The notes under the pieces were generated by a model. The model was not told the DNA's origin. It worked only from the letters and a program-made list of their open reading frames with translations, and did not search any database. DNA of 64,000 bases from Hartmannibacter diazotrophicus (GTDB lineage: Bacteria > Pseudomonadota > Alphaproteobacteria > Rhizobiales > Pleomorphomonadaceae), in NCBI RefSeq assembly GCF_900231165.1, contig NZ_LT960614.1, positions 5,224,001 through 5,288,000 on the forward strand, given 5' to 3'. This document shows, in pieces, positions 16,401-23,792 of this stretch (positions within the stretch are counted from its first letter, which is position 1; each line of letters opens with the position of its first letter). A program made the translations under genes and the position numbers.

Positions 16401-17936
16401 CCGGACGATGCGCGCCCGGTCGAAACGCGCAAGGCAAAGGAAGCGGGATCCAGGGGCGGTCTTGCGTCGCTGCTCCTGCGCAACAAGCGCCAGCTCATGC
16501 TGGCGGCAACGGCTCTCATCCTGACCATTGGCGCGGTGCAGGTCATCGGCTGGACGCTGAAGCCCGCGCCGAAGCCGGCTCCGGTCGCGCAGACATCCTC
16601 CGGCCTGCCGGAAAAGGCCGTCAAGACGACGGCTGTTCCGACCAGCGAACAGGCGTTGGCAAGTCCCGACGAAGAGGCGCCGGTCTTCGGCGACATCTCC
16701 AAGCAGTTGCCCGCCAACGGCTTCGTACAGCCGAAGACGGAGGGCATGGCCGCGACCACGGCTGAGCCGGCGGTCAAGGCGGAGGACATGACCGCCGCGG
16801 ATGGCGCGGCTACGCCGGCGTCGGAGCCCGTTCAGACGGCCGATTCCGCCGAGGCGCCAGTCGCCGTTCCTGTCGTTCCTGCCGTCCCGGAAGCGTCCCC
16901 CGCCGCCGGGACCGACATGCAGGCCGCAGCGCCCGATACGCAGGTCGCCGCAGCCGGCCCGGACATGGCAGCGACCGGCACGGACATGGAAACGGCCGAC
17001 CCGGACATGGAAACGACTGGTCCGGACATGACAACGGCGAGCGCGGATCCCGTGGCCTCCACGGTCAGGGTCGCGCCGATGCCGCCGGAAGACATCGGCT
17101 CGCTCGCCCTGCGCGAGGCTGCCGCTTCGGGCGATCCCAAGGCCGAATTCGAGGTCGCCGCTCGCTTTGTCGAGGGGCGCGGCGTCACGCAGGATCTGAA
17201 GGCCGCCGCCGACTGGTACCGGCGCGCCGCCGAGCAGGGCCTACCCGCCGCGCAGTATCGTCTCGGCAGCTTCTACGAGAATGGCTCGGGGATCGCGCGT
17301 GACTTCAAGGAAGCCGCGAAGTGGTACGAGCAGGCCGCCGACAAGGGCAACGCCAAGGCGATGCACAACCTTGCCGTCCTCCTGTCTGACGGCAGCCTCG
17401 GCAAGCCGGACTATGCCAAGGCGGCGGACTGGTTCACCAAGGCCGCCAACTTCGGCGTGCGCGACAGCCAGTATAATCTCGGCATTCTCCATGCCCGTGG
17501 CTTCGGTGTGTCGGTCGACATGGCCGAATCCTACAAATGGTTCGCCCTTGCCGCCAACGCCGGCGACACGGAGGCCGCCAAGAAGCGCGACGACGTCGCC
17601 CGTGCCCTGTCGCCGGACGCGCTCGCCCGCGCCCGTCTCGCCGTCGACACCTGGCAGGCCGAACCGCTCGATCCTGATGCCAATGACGTTTCGATCGATA
17701 ATCCGGCCTGGATGGAAATGCCGAATCCGGTGGCCGTGACCGCCGGCGGAGCCGAACTGGTCCAGCAGGTCCAGTCGCTGCTTGGTCAGCAGGGCTTCAA
17801 TCCGGGTCCGGCGGACGGCGTGATGGGGGCCCGCACGCGCGATGCGATCAAGGCCTTCCAGAAGTCGCGCGGCCTGCCCGAGACCGGCGAGGCCGACGCG
17901 GCCCTCCTCCAGCAGCTCAGCCAGCGCTCGATCTGA
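13440..17936 (+). CDS. PodJ-like polar envelope scaffold with SEL1 repeats and peptidoglycan-binding domain
   Basis: 1498-residue membrane protein. Residues 1 to about 1010 are cytoplasmic and mostly long coiled coil (repeated LE/ID-rich heptads such as IDELTDKIDELV). A single membrane segment spans about 1018-1040 (MLAATALILTIGAVQVIGW). The periplasmic part has a Pro/Ala-rich linker with a repeated DM[E/A]T motif (about 1155-1205), about four SEL1 repeats (about 1220-1370, such as AADWYRRAAEQGLPAAQYRLG) and a C-terminal PG_binding_1 domain (VQSLLGQQGFNPGPADGVMG). This order matches PodJ of Caulobacter and Agrobacterium, which localises polar structures; the identification rests on architecture. 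The start at 13440 has GGGGG seven bases upstream; an ATG at 13479 is possible. Its last 20 bases overlap the end of the convergent ABC gene. Confidence 0.75.
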   Translation: MDSQSASKKEGHPMRMGDDLSGQGGGRHFGSAQAAPAEDDRSVGRIINSLDRLGERIRKLSSATQGSGPQPGEERAPLVSDRPPLSRSQQQIEERRKALERAVAARRVRRAELEGRPVEHADAGSVPASPLAARHPHSDNSAVEASSAEAFRLAPEPVQPEAVPPARAAEPSPVARKLAELQRIAEAMGASVPPEAPSKAVEPHPHMVEPEAFEFQTPEPRISEPRISEPMPSSLAGFERGGNLDARLERMEQSLPDREQIAGIREEILRLRDAVASNAVTPAIAPLTRSYDALVERLDMLGQRLDEPGPLAQLIDTMSETRALIGTLPTRRAMEEIADQLDGLAHGLQKSGASAFDPASLEQQIAEVTSRLDTLDVTRQVAMIEQRLDGVAERIEGIEVQFGKLDVLPRLEQTLIDQGRILDEKLESGLSRIPALEEDVLAAREDVQSGIGALAERIDEVSARLAGLGVDSLNPEMLAALERRMDDIAGHLEALQSGGGEGALAAIDERLTEIGSALDARIAGMQEATTDAVAALARRIDARETVVDPSVTRQINELTDKIDELVKTPASAMPALDMVEVRLDEIVARIGAIETSTGELAATGIPSDGTPGPTTAAIARIEEMIGAIASADHLEAMERQIAELASALDKLEALPPQQAADLERQILDLRHEITDVSSAILETVRGEISGLSERLGDVLETAQGGMPQRDLDGPISHLIDRIDAQARDNAGLVETLSRIEAMIPALGSGGSAAAVDIDQIEAAQSEIASVLRDFGKDLVALREEFASSRNRDLDLLESVYETLCVMSENLLAPGAKTVAAGLARESETDRETATGASWKDIERSLNASLGALDQDMPSGSATAGSRQDDRQALDAVSELNASESILDDLVAQRGRAEPEEPLALDETMAEEVESDLPLEPGSGKPETPMRRPAGGAPRPGSRPTAEAPAAKAGAAPADRPVAETDYIAAARRAASRAASEQASVKIEPDDARPVETRKAKEAGSRGGLASLLLRNKRQLMLAATALILTIGAVQVIGWTLKPAPKPAPVAQTSSGLPEKAVKTTAVPTSEQALASPDEEAPVFGDISKQLPANGFVQPKTEGMAATTAEPAVKAEDMTAADGAATPASEPVQTADSAEAPVAVPVVPAVPEASPAAGTDMQAAAPDTQVAAAGPDMAATGTDMETADPDMETTGPDMTTASADPVASTVRVAPMPPEDIGSLALREAAASGDPKAEFEVAARFVEGRGVTQDLKAAADWYRRAAEQGLPAAQYRLGSFYENGSGIARDFKEAAKWYEQAADKGNAKAMHNLAVLLSDGSLGKPDYAKAADWFTKAANFGVRDSQYNLGILHARGFGVSVDMAESYKWFALAANAGDTEAAKKRDDVARALSPDALARARLAVDTWQAEPLDPDANDVSIDNPAWMEMPNPVAVTAGGAELVQQVQSLLGQQGFNPGPADGVMGARTRDAIKAFQKSRGLPETGEADAALLQQLSQRSI
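14094..14123 (+). repeat. 15-bp in-frame tandem duplication
   Basis: GAACCCCGGATCTCT occurs twice in a row inside the PodJ-like gene, adding a second copy of the five residues EPRIS in its Pro-rich linker. A recent in-frame slippage event. Confidence 0.85.
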
Positions 17937-18636
17937 CATCGGGCGCCGGCACCTCGATCCGTCCGTCGACGATGTGGATGGTGCGGTCGCCGGCAATGGC
18001 GAAATGCGGGTCGTGCGTGACGGCCAGCACCGTCGTCTGGCGCTCGCGCACCACCTTGCTCAGGATCTCCTGAACATTGGCGCTGGAGGCCCGGTCGAGA
18101 TTGCCCGTCGGCTCGTCGGCGAGGATGATGAGCGGCTCGTTGGCCATGGCGCGGGCGATCGCGACCCGCTGGCGCTGGCCGCCGGAGAGCTGATCCGGCC
18201 GCTTGTGCATCTGGTCGCCGAGGCCGAGATCGTCCAGAAGCACCTCCGCGCGCTGTCGTATCTGGCCCGGCGAGAGCCGGCCGAGGCGCTCCATCGGCAG
18301 CATGACGTTCTGCAGCGAGGAGAACTCCGCCAGCAGGAAGTGGAACTGGAACACGAAGCCGAGCTTTTCCAGCCGCACCTGCGCAAGCTCCTCCTCGTCG
18401 AGGCTGGACGTGTCCACGCCGTCGAGGAAGATTTTTCCCGATGTCGGCACGTCGAGCAGGCCGAGAAGATAGAGCAGCGAGGATTTTCCCGATCCCGACG
18501 GCCCTTGGATCATGACGAACTCGCCCCGGTCGACGCTGAGCGAGACGTCGCGCACGAGCGGCACGGGCACCGCGCCGGGAAGGGTGCGCACGATATGCTC
18601 GGCGCGAATGACGCAGCGGCTGTCATCCTCGCTCAT
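17917..18636 (-). CDS. ABC exporter ATP-binding protein, LolD/MacB type
   Basis: 239-residue nucleotide-binding subunit. Walker A is GPSGSGKSS, the Q-loop region [19 protein letters not shown] closely resembles LolD, the signature is LSGGQRQR, Walker B ILADEPT, and the H-loop His lies in VTHD. It energises the FtsX-like permease encoded immediately upstream, whose stop overlaps this start by four bases (ATGA). With the adaptor it forms a three-gene exporter of the MacAB/LolCDE superfamily. The cargo is unknown. The 3' end overlaps the convergent PodJ-like gene by 20 bases. Confidence 0.88.
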   Translation of the reverse strand: MSEDDSRCVIRAEHIVRTLPGAVPVPLVRDVSLSVDRGEFVMIQGPSGSGKSSLLYLLGLLDVPTSGKIFLDGVDTSSLDEEELAQVRLEKLGFVFQFHFLLAEFSSLQNVMLPMERLGRLSPGQIRQRAEVLLDDLGLGDQMHKRPDQLSGGQRQRVAIARAMANEPLIILADEPTGNLDRASSANVQEILSKVVRERQTTVLAVTHDPHFAIAGDRTIHIVDGRIEVPAPDVRSSAG

Positions 18637-19880
18637 GCCATGCCTCCGCGCAGGATATCGACCGGATGGACGCCGCCGGCCTTGCGGGCCGGCAGATAGG
18701 CGGCCCCGACCGCCGAGAACAGTGCGAAGAGGACGGCGAGCGCGATCTGGTCGACACCCCAGTAGACGGGCAGCGTGATCGTCTGGGATGACCCGGGCGG
18801 CTGCATTTCCACCCGCCCCAGCACGGCGATGAGGCCGTAGCCGAGGGCGGTGCCCGCAAGGCTGCCCATCAAGCCGACCGCGGCACCCTCGGCAAGGAAG
18901 ATGCGGCGCACGTCGCGGGCGTGAAACCCCACCGATTTCAGGATGGCGATGTCGCGCTGCTTTTCCATCACCACGGTCGAGATGACGTTGAAGATGCCGA
19001 AGGAGGCGACGACGAGGATCGCGCTCACCACCGAATACATGATGATGTTGCGGATCAGCAGCACCGACATCAGGTTTTCCGAGGCCTCCTGCCAGGACTG
19101 GGCCTTGTAGCCGACCCGCGCTTCCACCAGCCCGGCGACGGTGCGGGCCGAATAGGGATCGTCGAGCTGGATGACCAGCCGGTTGGCCCGGTCGGTCTGG
19201 TCCAGCAGCACCTGCGCCCGCTTCAGCAGCACATAGGCCTGGCTTTCGTCGACGGAGGTCGTCCCGGTTTCGAAGACGCCGACGATCTTCATGGTCCGCA
19301 CGAGACCGGTCGGCGAGGAGACGGTGACGTTGTCGCCCATGCCAAGGTTCAGCTTGTCGATCAGCCCCTTGCCGACGATGACGCCGTTGGGGTCGAGCGC
19401 GATGGCCTCCAGATTGCCCTCGACGAACTTGTCGTCGATGTTGCTGACACCCGACATCATTTCGGGAATGACGCCGTTGAGGGTCACGCCCTGGCCCTTG
19501 CCGGCGAAGGTCACGATGGCCTGCCCGGTCAGAACCGGCGCGACGCGCAGGCCCGGGATCGTCTCGATGGCGGCAAGCCTCTGCTTGTAGCCACGGATGC
19601 CGCGCACCTCCGTCCTCGGCTGGACGTGGCGGATCGCGACGGCGCCTTCGGGATAGGTCGTGATGGCCGGCTGGCGTGGCGGCTCGCGAAATTCGTCGCT
19701 GACCGTGATGTGCGGCGAGGCATCGATCAGCCGGTCGATGAAGTCCTGTTCCGAGCCGCGCATCAGCGAACTCACCGCCATGAAGAAGGCGACGCCGAGC
19801 GCGATGCCGAGCAGCGACATCAGCGTCTGGCGCTTCCGGCCGGTCAGGTGTACGAGGGCGATGCGCAGGAAGAGCGGCAT
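18633..19880 (-). CDS. FtsX-like ABC permease (MacB/LolE type)
   Basis: 415-residue inner-membrane permease with the MacB/FtsX layout: an N-terminal membrane helix (about 16-40, MSLLGIALGVAFFMAVSSLM), a large periplasmic core domain (about 45-275) and three C-terminal membrane segments (about 282-302, 327-355, 375-400). The conserved coupling segment EKQRDIAILKSVGF, which contacts the ATPase, and the terminal RKAGGVHPVDILRGG are present. Three bases separate it from the upstream adaptor gene. Confidence 0.88.
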   Translation of the reverse strand: MPLFLRIALVHLTGRKRQTLMSLLGIALGVAFFMAVSSLMRGSEQDFIDRLIDASPHITVSDEFREPPRQPAITTYPEGAVAIRHVQPRTEVRGIRGYKQRLAAIETIPGLRVAPVLTGQAIVTFAGKGQGVTLNGVIPEMMSGVSNIDDKFVEGNLEAIALDPNGVIVGKGLIDKLNLGMGDNVTVSSPTGLVRTMKIVGVFETGTTSVDESQAYVLLKRAQVLLDQTDRANRLVIQLDDPYSARTVAGLVEARVGYKAQSWQEASENLMSVLLIRNIIMYSVVSAILVVASFGIFNVISTVVMEKQRDIAILKSVGFHARDVRRIFLAEGAAVGLMGSLAGTALGYGLIAVLGRVEMQPPGSSQTITLPVYWGVDQIALAVLFALFSAVGAAYLPARKAGGVHPVDILRGGMA

Positions 19881-19883
19881 GGT

Positions 19884-20909
19884 CTACCCGCCCGTGGTGG
19901 CGGTAGCGTTGGGGGCGATCGTGGCGGCCCGGCCCTCGGCGAGCCCGTCGCGCGGATGGACGACGACCTCGTCCGTTTCCGAGAGGCCTTCGAGGATTTC
20001 GACGCGCCCGTTGCCCGATATGCCCGTCCGGACGGCACGTTCCCTGAGGTGGCCGTCCTCGACGACGAAGACCTTGCCCTTTTCCACCGTCTCGGCAGGC
20101 ACGAGCAGCGCGTTCTCATGGGTGTCGAGGATGATGTTGCAGTCGGCCGTCATGCCGATCAGCAGCGGCGTCGGCCCATCGAGCCTGATGCGGACGCGGA
20201 AGTTGCGCGCCACGGGGTCGCCCTTGGGCGTGATCGAGGTAACGGTGCCCTTGAACACCTTGTCGGGAAAGGCGGAGGCGCGGATCAGGGCCTGCTGGCC
20301 GGGCTTCACGGCAGAGATATCCTCTTCGTCGATCTCCGCGGCAACGCGCAGGGCCTTGCAGCAGGACATCCAGAACACCGTGTCGTTCGGGCCGACGAGC
20401 TGGCCGATCTCGCCGTCGCGGCGGATGATCCGCCCGTCGGCGGGGGACTTGAGGCTCATTTCGGCGAGTTGTTCGCGGGCCCGGTCCAGCGCGGCCTTGG
20501 CGGTTGCCAGCGCATTGCGCGCCTCGTCGAGCGCGGCCGCCGTGCCGGTGCGCTTGGCGAAGAGGTCGCTGGCGCGCTTGAACTGGGCTTCGGCGAAGGC
20601 GACACGCGCCTCCATTTCACGCACCCCGGCGGAAAGCTCGTCGCTGGCCAGCGTCGCCAGCACGGCGCCGCTCTTCACCTCGTCGCCCTCGTGGGCGTCG
20701 ATCGTCTCGATCCGGCCGGAAACCTTGGGGCCGATCGGCAGCATCACCTCCGGTTCGACGGTGCCGGGTCCATAGACCGCCTCGACGGCAGGGCCGCGAA
20801 CCGGCCGCGCGACCTCGACCTCGATCGGTCCGAACCGGCTCCAGGCGACGTAGCCCGCAGCGCAGGCGACCGCCAGCAGGAGGAACAGTCGAACCAGCCA
20901 TCGTCTCAT
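19884..20909 (-). CDS. Periplasmic adaptor (HlyD/MacA family) of the ABC exporter
   Basis: 341-residue membrane-fusion-type protein. A single N-terminal membrane anchor (about 5-23) is followed by a biotinyl-lipoyl-like half (GRIETIDAHEGDEVKSGAVLA), an alpha-helical hairpin (about 95-150), the second lipoyl half (LKSPADGRIIRRDGEIGQLV) and beta-barrel domains. First gene of the adaptor-permease-ATPase operon. No outer-membrane TolC-like partner is encoded in the window. An unusual Cys-Cys pair (FWMSCCKALR, about residue 184) sits in the barrel domain. Confidence 0.88.
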   Translation of the reverse strand: MRRWLVRLFLLLAVACAAGYVAWSRFGPIEVEVARPVRGPAVEAVYGPGTVEPEVMLPIGPKVSGRIETIDAHEGDEVKSGAVLATLASDELSAGVREMEARVAFAEAQFKRASDLFAKRTGTAAALDEARNALATAKAALDRAREQLAEMSLKSPADGRIIRRDGEIGQLVGPNDTVFWMSCCKALRVAAEIDEEDISAVKPGQQALIRASAFPDKVFKGTVTSITPKGDPVARNFRVRIRLDGPTPLLIGMTADCNIILDTHENALLVPAETVEKGKVFVVEDGHLRERAVRTGISGNGRVEILEGLSETDEVVVHPRDGLAEGRAATIAPNATATTGG

Positions 20910-21194
20910 GGTCTGCCTTTCTTGTCGGTTTCCGTTCGGTCAGGCCGGGGAGCCTTGCACAAGCCCATGACCTTATCCACCCTGCGTGAATCCGGATATC
21001 GGCGACGCTTGTCCGGATGGCGGGGCGGGCAAGCGATTGACGCGGCGCAGCATGCATTTTAACCCTATCTTTAGTGCTGCCGATTGATCGTGCGGCGGCA
21101 CGACAAGGCGCGGGCCTCGGTTTATTTCCGACGACCGTCAGGGGCCGTTCGTTGCCGGTCCCGCCTCGTCCCGCCCGCGTTGCCGGAGGCGATT

Positions 21195-22124
21195 TTGGAC
21201 ATCTATCTGCCGATCGCCGAACTGCCGATGAACGTCTTCCTGCTGCTGTCCATGGGCGCGGCAGTGGGGTTCATCTCGGGCCTCTTCGGGGTCGGCGGCG
21301 GCTTTCTCCTGACGCCCCTGCTCATTTTCTCCGGCATTCCGTCCGCCGTGGCGGTCTCCACCGTCGCCAGCCAGATCGTCGCCTCCTCGGCGTCCGGCGC
21401 CCTCGCCTATGTGCGCAAGAAGATGGTCGACTTCAAGCTGGGCTCCTTCCTGCTGCTGTCGGGTATCGTCGGGTCGTTTCTCGGCGTGACCGTCTTCACG
21501 GCGCTTCGCAAGCAGGGCCAGCTCGATCTCGTCCTCGCGCTCAGCTATGTCGCCTTCCTCGGCACGATCGGCGGTCTGATGCTGGCCGAGGCCCTGCGCG
21601 CCATGGTCGCCGCGCGCTCGGGCAAGCGCCCTACCTCCCGCAGGCCGGGTCAGCACAACTGGATCCACGGCCTGCCGCTCAAGGTCCGCTTCCGCCGCTC
21701 GCGGCTCTACGTATCGGCCATCCCGGTCGTCGGCCTCGGCATGATGATCGGTTTCCTCGGCGCCCTGCTCGGCATCGGCGGCGGCTTCATCATGGTTCCG
21801 GCGCTGATCTACCTCCTGCGCGTGCCGACCTCGATCGTCGTCGGCACCACCTTGATGCAGACCGTCGGCACCATGGCCTTCGCGACGATCATGCAGGCCG
21901 GCACCAACCACGCGGTGGACGCGATCCTCGGCCTCTGCCTCATGGTGGGCGGTGTCGTCGGCGCTCAGTTCGGCGCCCGTGTCGGCCAGCGCCTGCGCGG
22001 CGAGACGTTGCGGGCCCTGCTCGGCCTGCTGGTGCTCGCCGTCGGCGTCCGCTTCGCGGTCAATCTCATCCTGACGCCGCCGGAACTGTTCTCCATCACC
22101 AGCATCAGCGGGGAGGGACTATGA
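21195..22124 (+). CDS. TauE/SafE (TSUP) family permease
   Basis: 309-residue inner-membrane protein with about eight membrane segments. The two family half-repeats are marked by GFISGLFGVGGGFLLTPLL and GFLGALLGIGGGFIMVPALI. The family exports sulfite, sulfoacetate or related anions; the substrate here is unknown. No ATG fits the expected N-terminus. The TTG at 21195 gives the expected sequence DIYLPIAELPMN and has GGAGG seven bases upstream, so it is preferred over the ATG at 21228. It overlaps the next gene by ATGA, implying coupling with the Alph_Pro_TM protein. Confidence 0.85.
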   Translation: MDIYLPIAELPMNVFLLLSMGAAVGFISGLFGVGGGFLLTPLLIFSGIPSAVAVSTVASQIVASSASGALAYVRKKMVDFKLGSFLLLSGIVGSFLGVTVFTALRKQGQLDLVLALSYVAFLGTIGGLMLAEALRAMVAARSGKRPTSRRPGQHNWIHGLPLKVRFRRSRLYVSAIPVVGLGMMIGFLGALLGIGGGFIMVPALIYLLRVPTSIVVGTTLMQTVGTMAFATIMQAGTNHAVDAILGLCLMVGGVVGAQFGARVGQRLRGETLRALLGLLVLAVGVRFAVNLILTPPELFSITSISGEGL

Positions 22125-22930
22125 GCAGCTGTCGTCCCGCCCGCTCCGTCTTCCGTGTCGCGCCGGCCATGTGGCGCGCCATTCTGGCCGTCTTGTTCGC
22201 CGCCGGCCTTTCGGTCCCGGCCCATGCGGAGCGGCTGATCACGGCCCTTTCCTCCGACCTCGTCTCGATCTCGTCGAATTTCACCGGGTCGCAGATCGTC
22301 TTCTTCGGCGCCATCGAGCGCGATGCGCAGACCGTCGCGCGCCCGGCGGGCTATCAGATCATCATCGAGGTGAAGGGTCCTCCGACCAATGTGGTGACCC
22401 GCCAGAAGGAGCGGACCTTCGGCGTCTGGATCAACAAGGATTCCGAGCGCTATCGGCTGGTTCCGGCCTTCTACGCGGTGCTTGCCAGCGCCCCGCTGGA
22501 CCGGATCACGCCGGAGGCCGCGCTCGCCCGGATGGGGATCGGCATGGACATGATCCCGCTGCGCCGCGCCGCCGAACCCGTCAAGCCCTTCCGCTCGGTC
22601 TATGAAAGGGCCTTCCTGCGCCTCATGCAGGCCCAGGGCCGCTATATGCAGGACGCGGGCGCGGTGAAATTCCTGACGCCGTCGTTGTTCCAGGCCACTC
22701 TGCCCATGCCCGCCAACGTACCGGTCGGCACCTACGAGGCGAAGGTCATGCTCTTCCAGGACAACACCAAGCTCGCCGAGGAGACCTATCCCATCGAGGT
22801 CGCCAAGATCGGCTTCGAACAGTTCATGGCGAAATACTCCCGCGACCACGGCTTTCTCTACGGCATCGCTACCGTCCTGATGGCCGGCGCCACCGGCTGG
22901 CTCGCCGGCATCATCTTCCGCCGGGACTAG
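22121..22930 (+). CDS. Alph_Pro_TM (TIGR02186) family membrane protein
   Basis: 269-residue protein of the alphaproteobacterial Alph_Pro_TM family. It has a signal peptide or anchor (about 17-36, ending PAHA), an extracytoplasmic beta-rich domain (about 37-235; conserved LITALSSDLVSISSNFTGSQ and IEVKGPP) and a C-terminal membrane helix (about 243-265) ending in IFRRD. No biochemical function is established. It is translationally coupled to the TauE/SafE permease, a pairing common in this class, so a joint role in anion export is a reasonable inference. Confidence 0.8.
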   Translation: MSSCRPARSVFRVAPAMWRAILAVLFAAGLSVPAHAERLITALSSDLVSISSNFTGSQIVFFGAIERDAQTVARPAGYQIIIEVKGPPTNVVTRQKERTFGVWINKDSERYRLVPAFYAVLASAPLDRITPEAALARMGIGMDMIPLRRAAEPVKPFRSVYERAFLRLMQAQGRYMQDAGAVKFLTPSLFQATLPMPANVPVGTYEAKVMLFQDNTKLAEETYPIEVAKIGFEQFMAKYSRDHGFLYGIATVLMAGATGWLAGIIFRRD

Positions 22931-22999
22931 GCATCGGGCCGAAAAAGCCTGTCCCCGACTTGATCAGGGATGGGGACAGGCTTTCGGAAAACCCGATGC
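22931..22999. repeat. Palindromic REP-like element, copy A
   Basis: An imperfect inverted repeat with arms of about 26 bases starts at the first base after the preceding stop codon. Outer ends are GCATCGGG and CCCGATGC; inner parts are CCGAAAAAGCCTGTCCCC and GGGGACAGGCTTTCGG. It shares the core CCGAAAA, GCCTG and CCCCG with the element at 35374-35441. A transcription-attenuating hairpin or a dispersed RIME/REP-type repeat are the main possibilities. Confidence 0.75.
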
Positions 23000-23012
23000 C
23001 GCAAACCTGAGA

Positions 23013-23040
23013 GTGGCGTACCGGCATGCCGGTACGCCAC
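23013..23040. repeat. 28-bp perfect palindrome between convergent genes
   Basis: The 14-base arms GTGGCGTACCGGCA and TGCCGGTACGCCAC are exact reverse complements with no loop. It lies 20 bases before the pdeM stop codon on the other strand and just behind copy A of the REP-like element. It may act as a transcription barrier or a binding site for a dimeric protein; there is no T-run for a classical terminator. Confidence 0.8.
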
Positions 23041-23059
23041 GACGATCAAGAGGTGCGGT

Positions 23060-23767
23060 TCAGCCGGGCCTGAGGTCGCCGGCGCGCACCGGATGGACGC
23101 GCGTTTCGCCCATCATCCAGGCATGGAAGGCCCGTCCCGGAAAGAGCGCCCGGAAGGCGGGATCGAGGACGTTGAGGCCGCCGGTAAAGGCGCCGATTGC
23201 CGGCAGGATCAGCCGCCGGCCGTCGCAGGCGAAGGCGCGGCAGCGCACCGAGCGCCCGCGCACGACGACCCGTGCCGCAGGATGAAGATGTCCCGCGACT
23301 TCGCCGAGCGCCTCGTCCAGCCCCGTGCCGGGGCGCGGCTCGTGGCGGAAGACGACCGGGCCGATGGCGATTTCCTCCGCCGCCCGCCCACCGAGATCGG
23401 TCGGAGCGTCCGGGTCATGGTTGCCGGCGACCCATGTCCAGTCGCAGGCCGCTGTGAGCGCGCGGATGCGCAGGCGGTCGGAGCCCGAAAGTCGTTCGGC
23501 GGCGCGGCGGTCGTGAAAGCTGTCGCCGAGCGCGATGACCTGCCTCGGGCGATGGCGCTCCATCAGCCCCTCGATCAGGCGCAGTGTGATCCCGGTGTCA
23601 TAGGGCGGCAGGAAAAGCCCTCGCACCGCGCCGGACGAGCTCTTTTCGAAATGCAGGTCGGCGATGACGAGAAGGCTCTCGTCGGGCCAGACAAGAGCTC
23701 CCGCCGGGTCGAGCAGCATCTGCTGGCCCTGGAACTTCAGGCGCGCGCAGCGCAGGCCGCCGCTCAT
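23060..23767 (-). CDS. pdeM: Ligase-associated DNA damage response phosphoesterase PdeM
   Basis: 235-residue metallophosphoesterase. Metal-binding motifs in order are IADLHFEKSS (about 34), GDSFHD, GNHD and GHLHP. The SGAVRGLFLPPYDT segment is typical of PdeM, a putative nuclease usually encoded with an ATP-dependent DNA ligase, the LdeH helicase and an exonuclease. Here only the helicase is adjacent (25 bases upstream); ligase and exonuclease are not in the window. The ATG at 23767 follows GGAGAGA and gives the family N-terminus. Confidence 0.85.
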   Translation of the reverse strand: MSGGLRCARLKFQGQQMLLDPAGALVWPDESLLVIADLHFEKSSSGAVRGLFLPPYDTGITLRLIEGLMERHRPRQVIALGDSFHDRRAAERLSGSDRLRIRALTAACDWTWVAGNHDPDAPTDLGGRAAEEIAIGPVVFRHEPRPGTGLDEALGEVAGHLHPAARVVVRGRSVRCRAFACDGRRLILPAIGAFTGGLNVLDPAFRALFPGRAFHAWMMGETRVHPVRAGDLRPG

Positions 23768-23792
23768 CGCGATCTCTCCACTCTGCCTGTCT

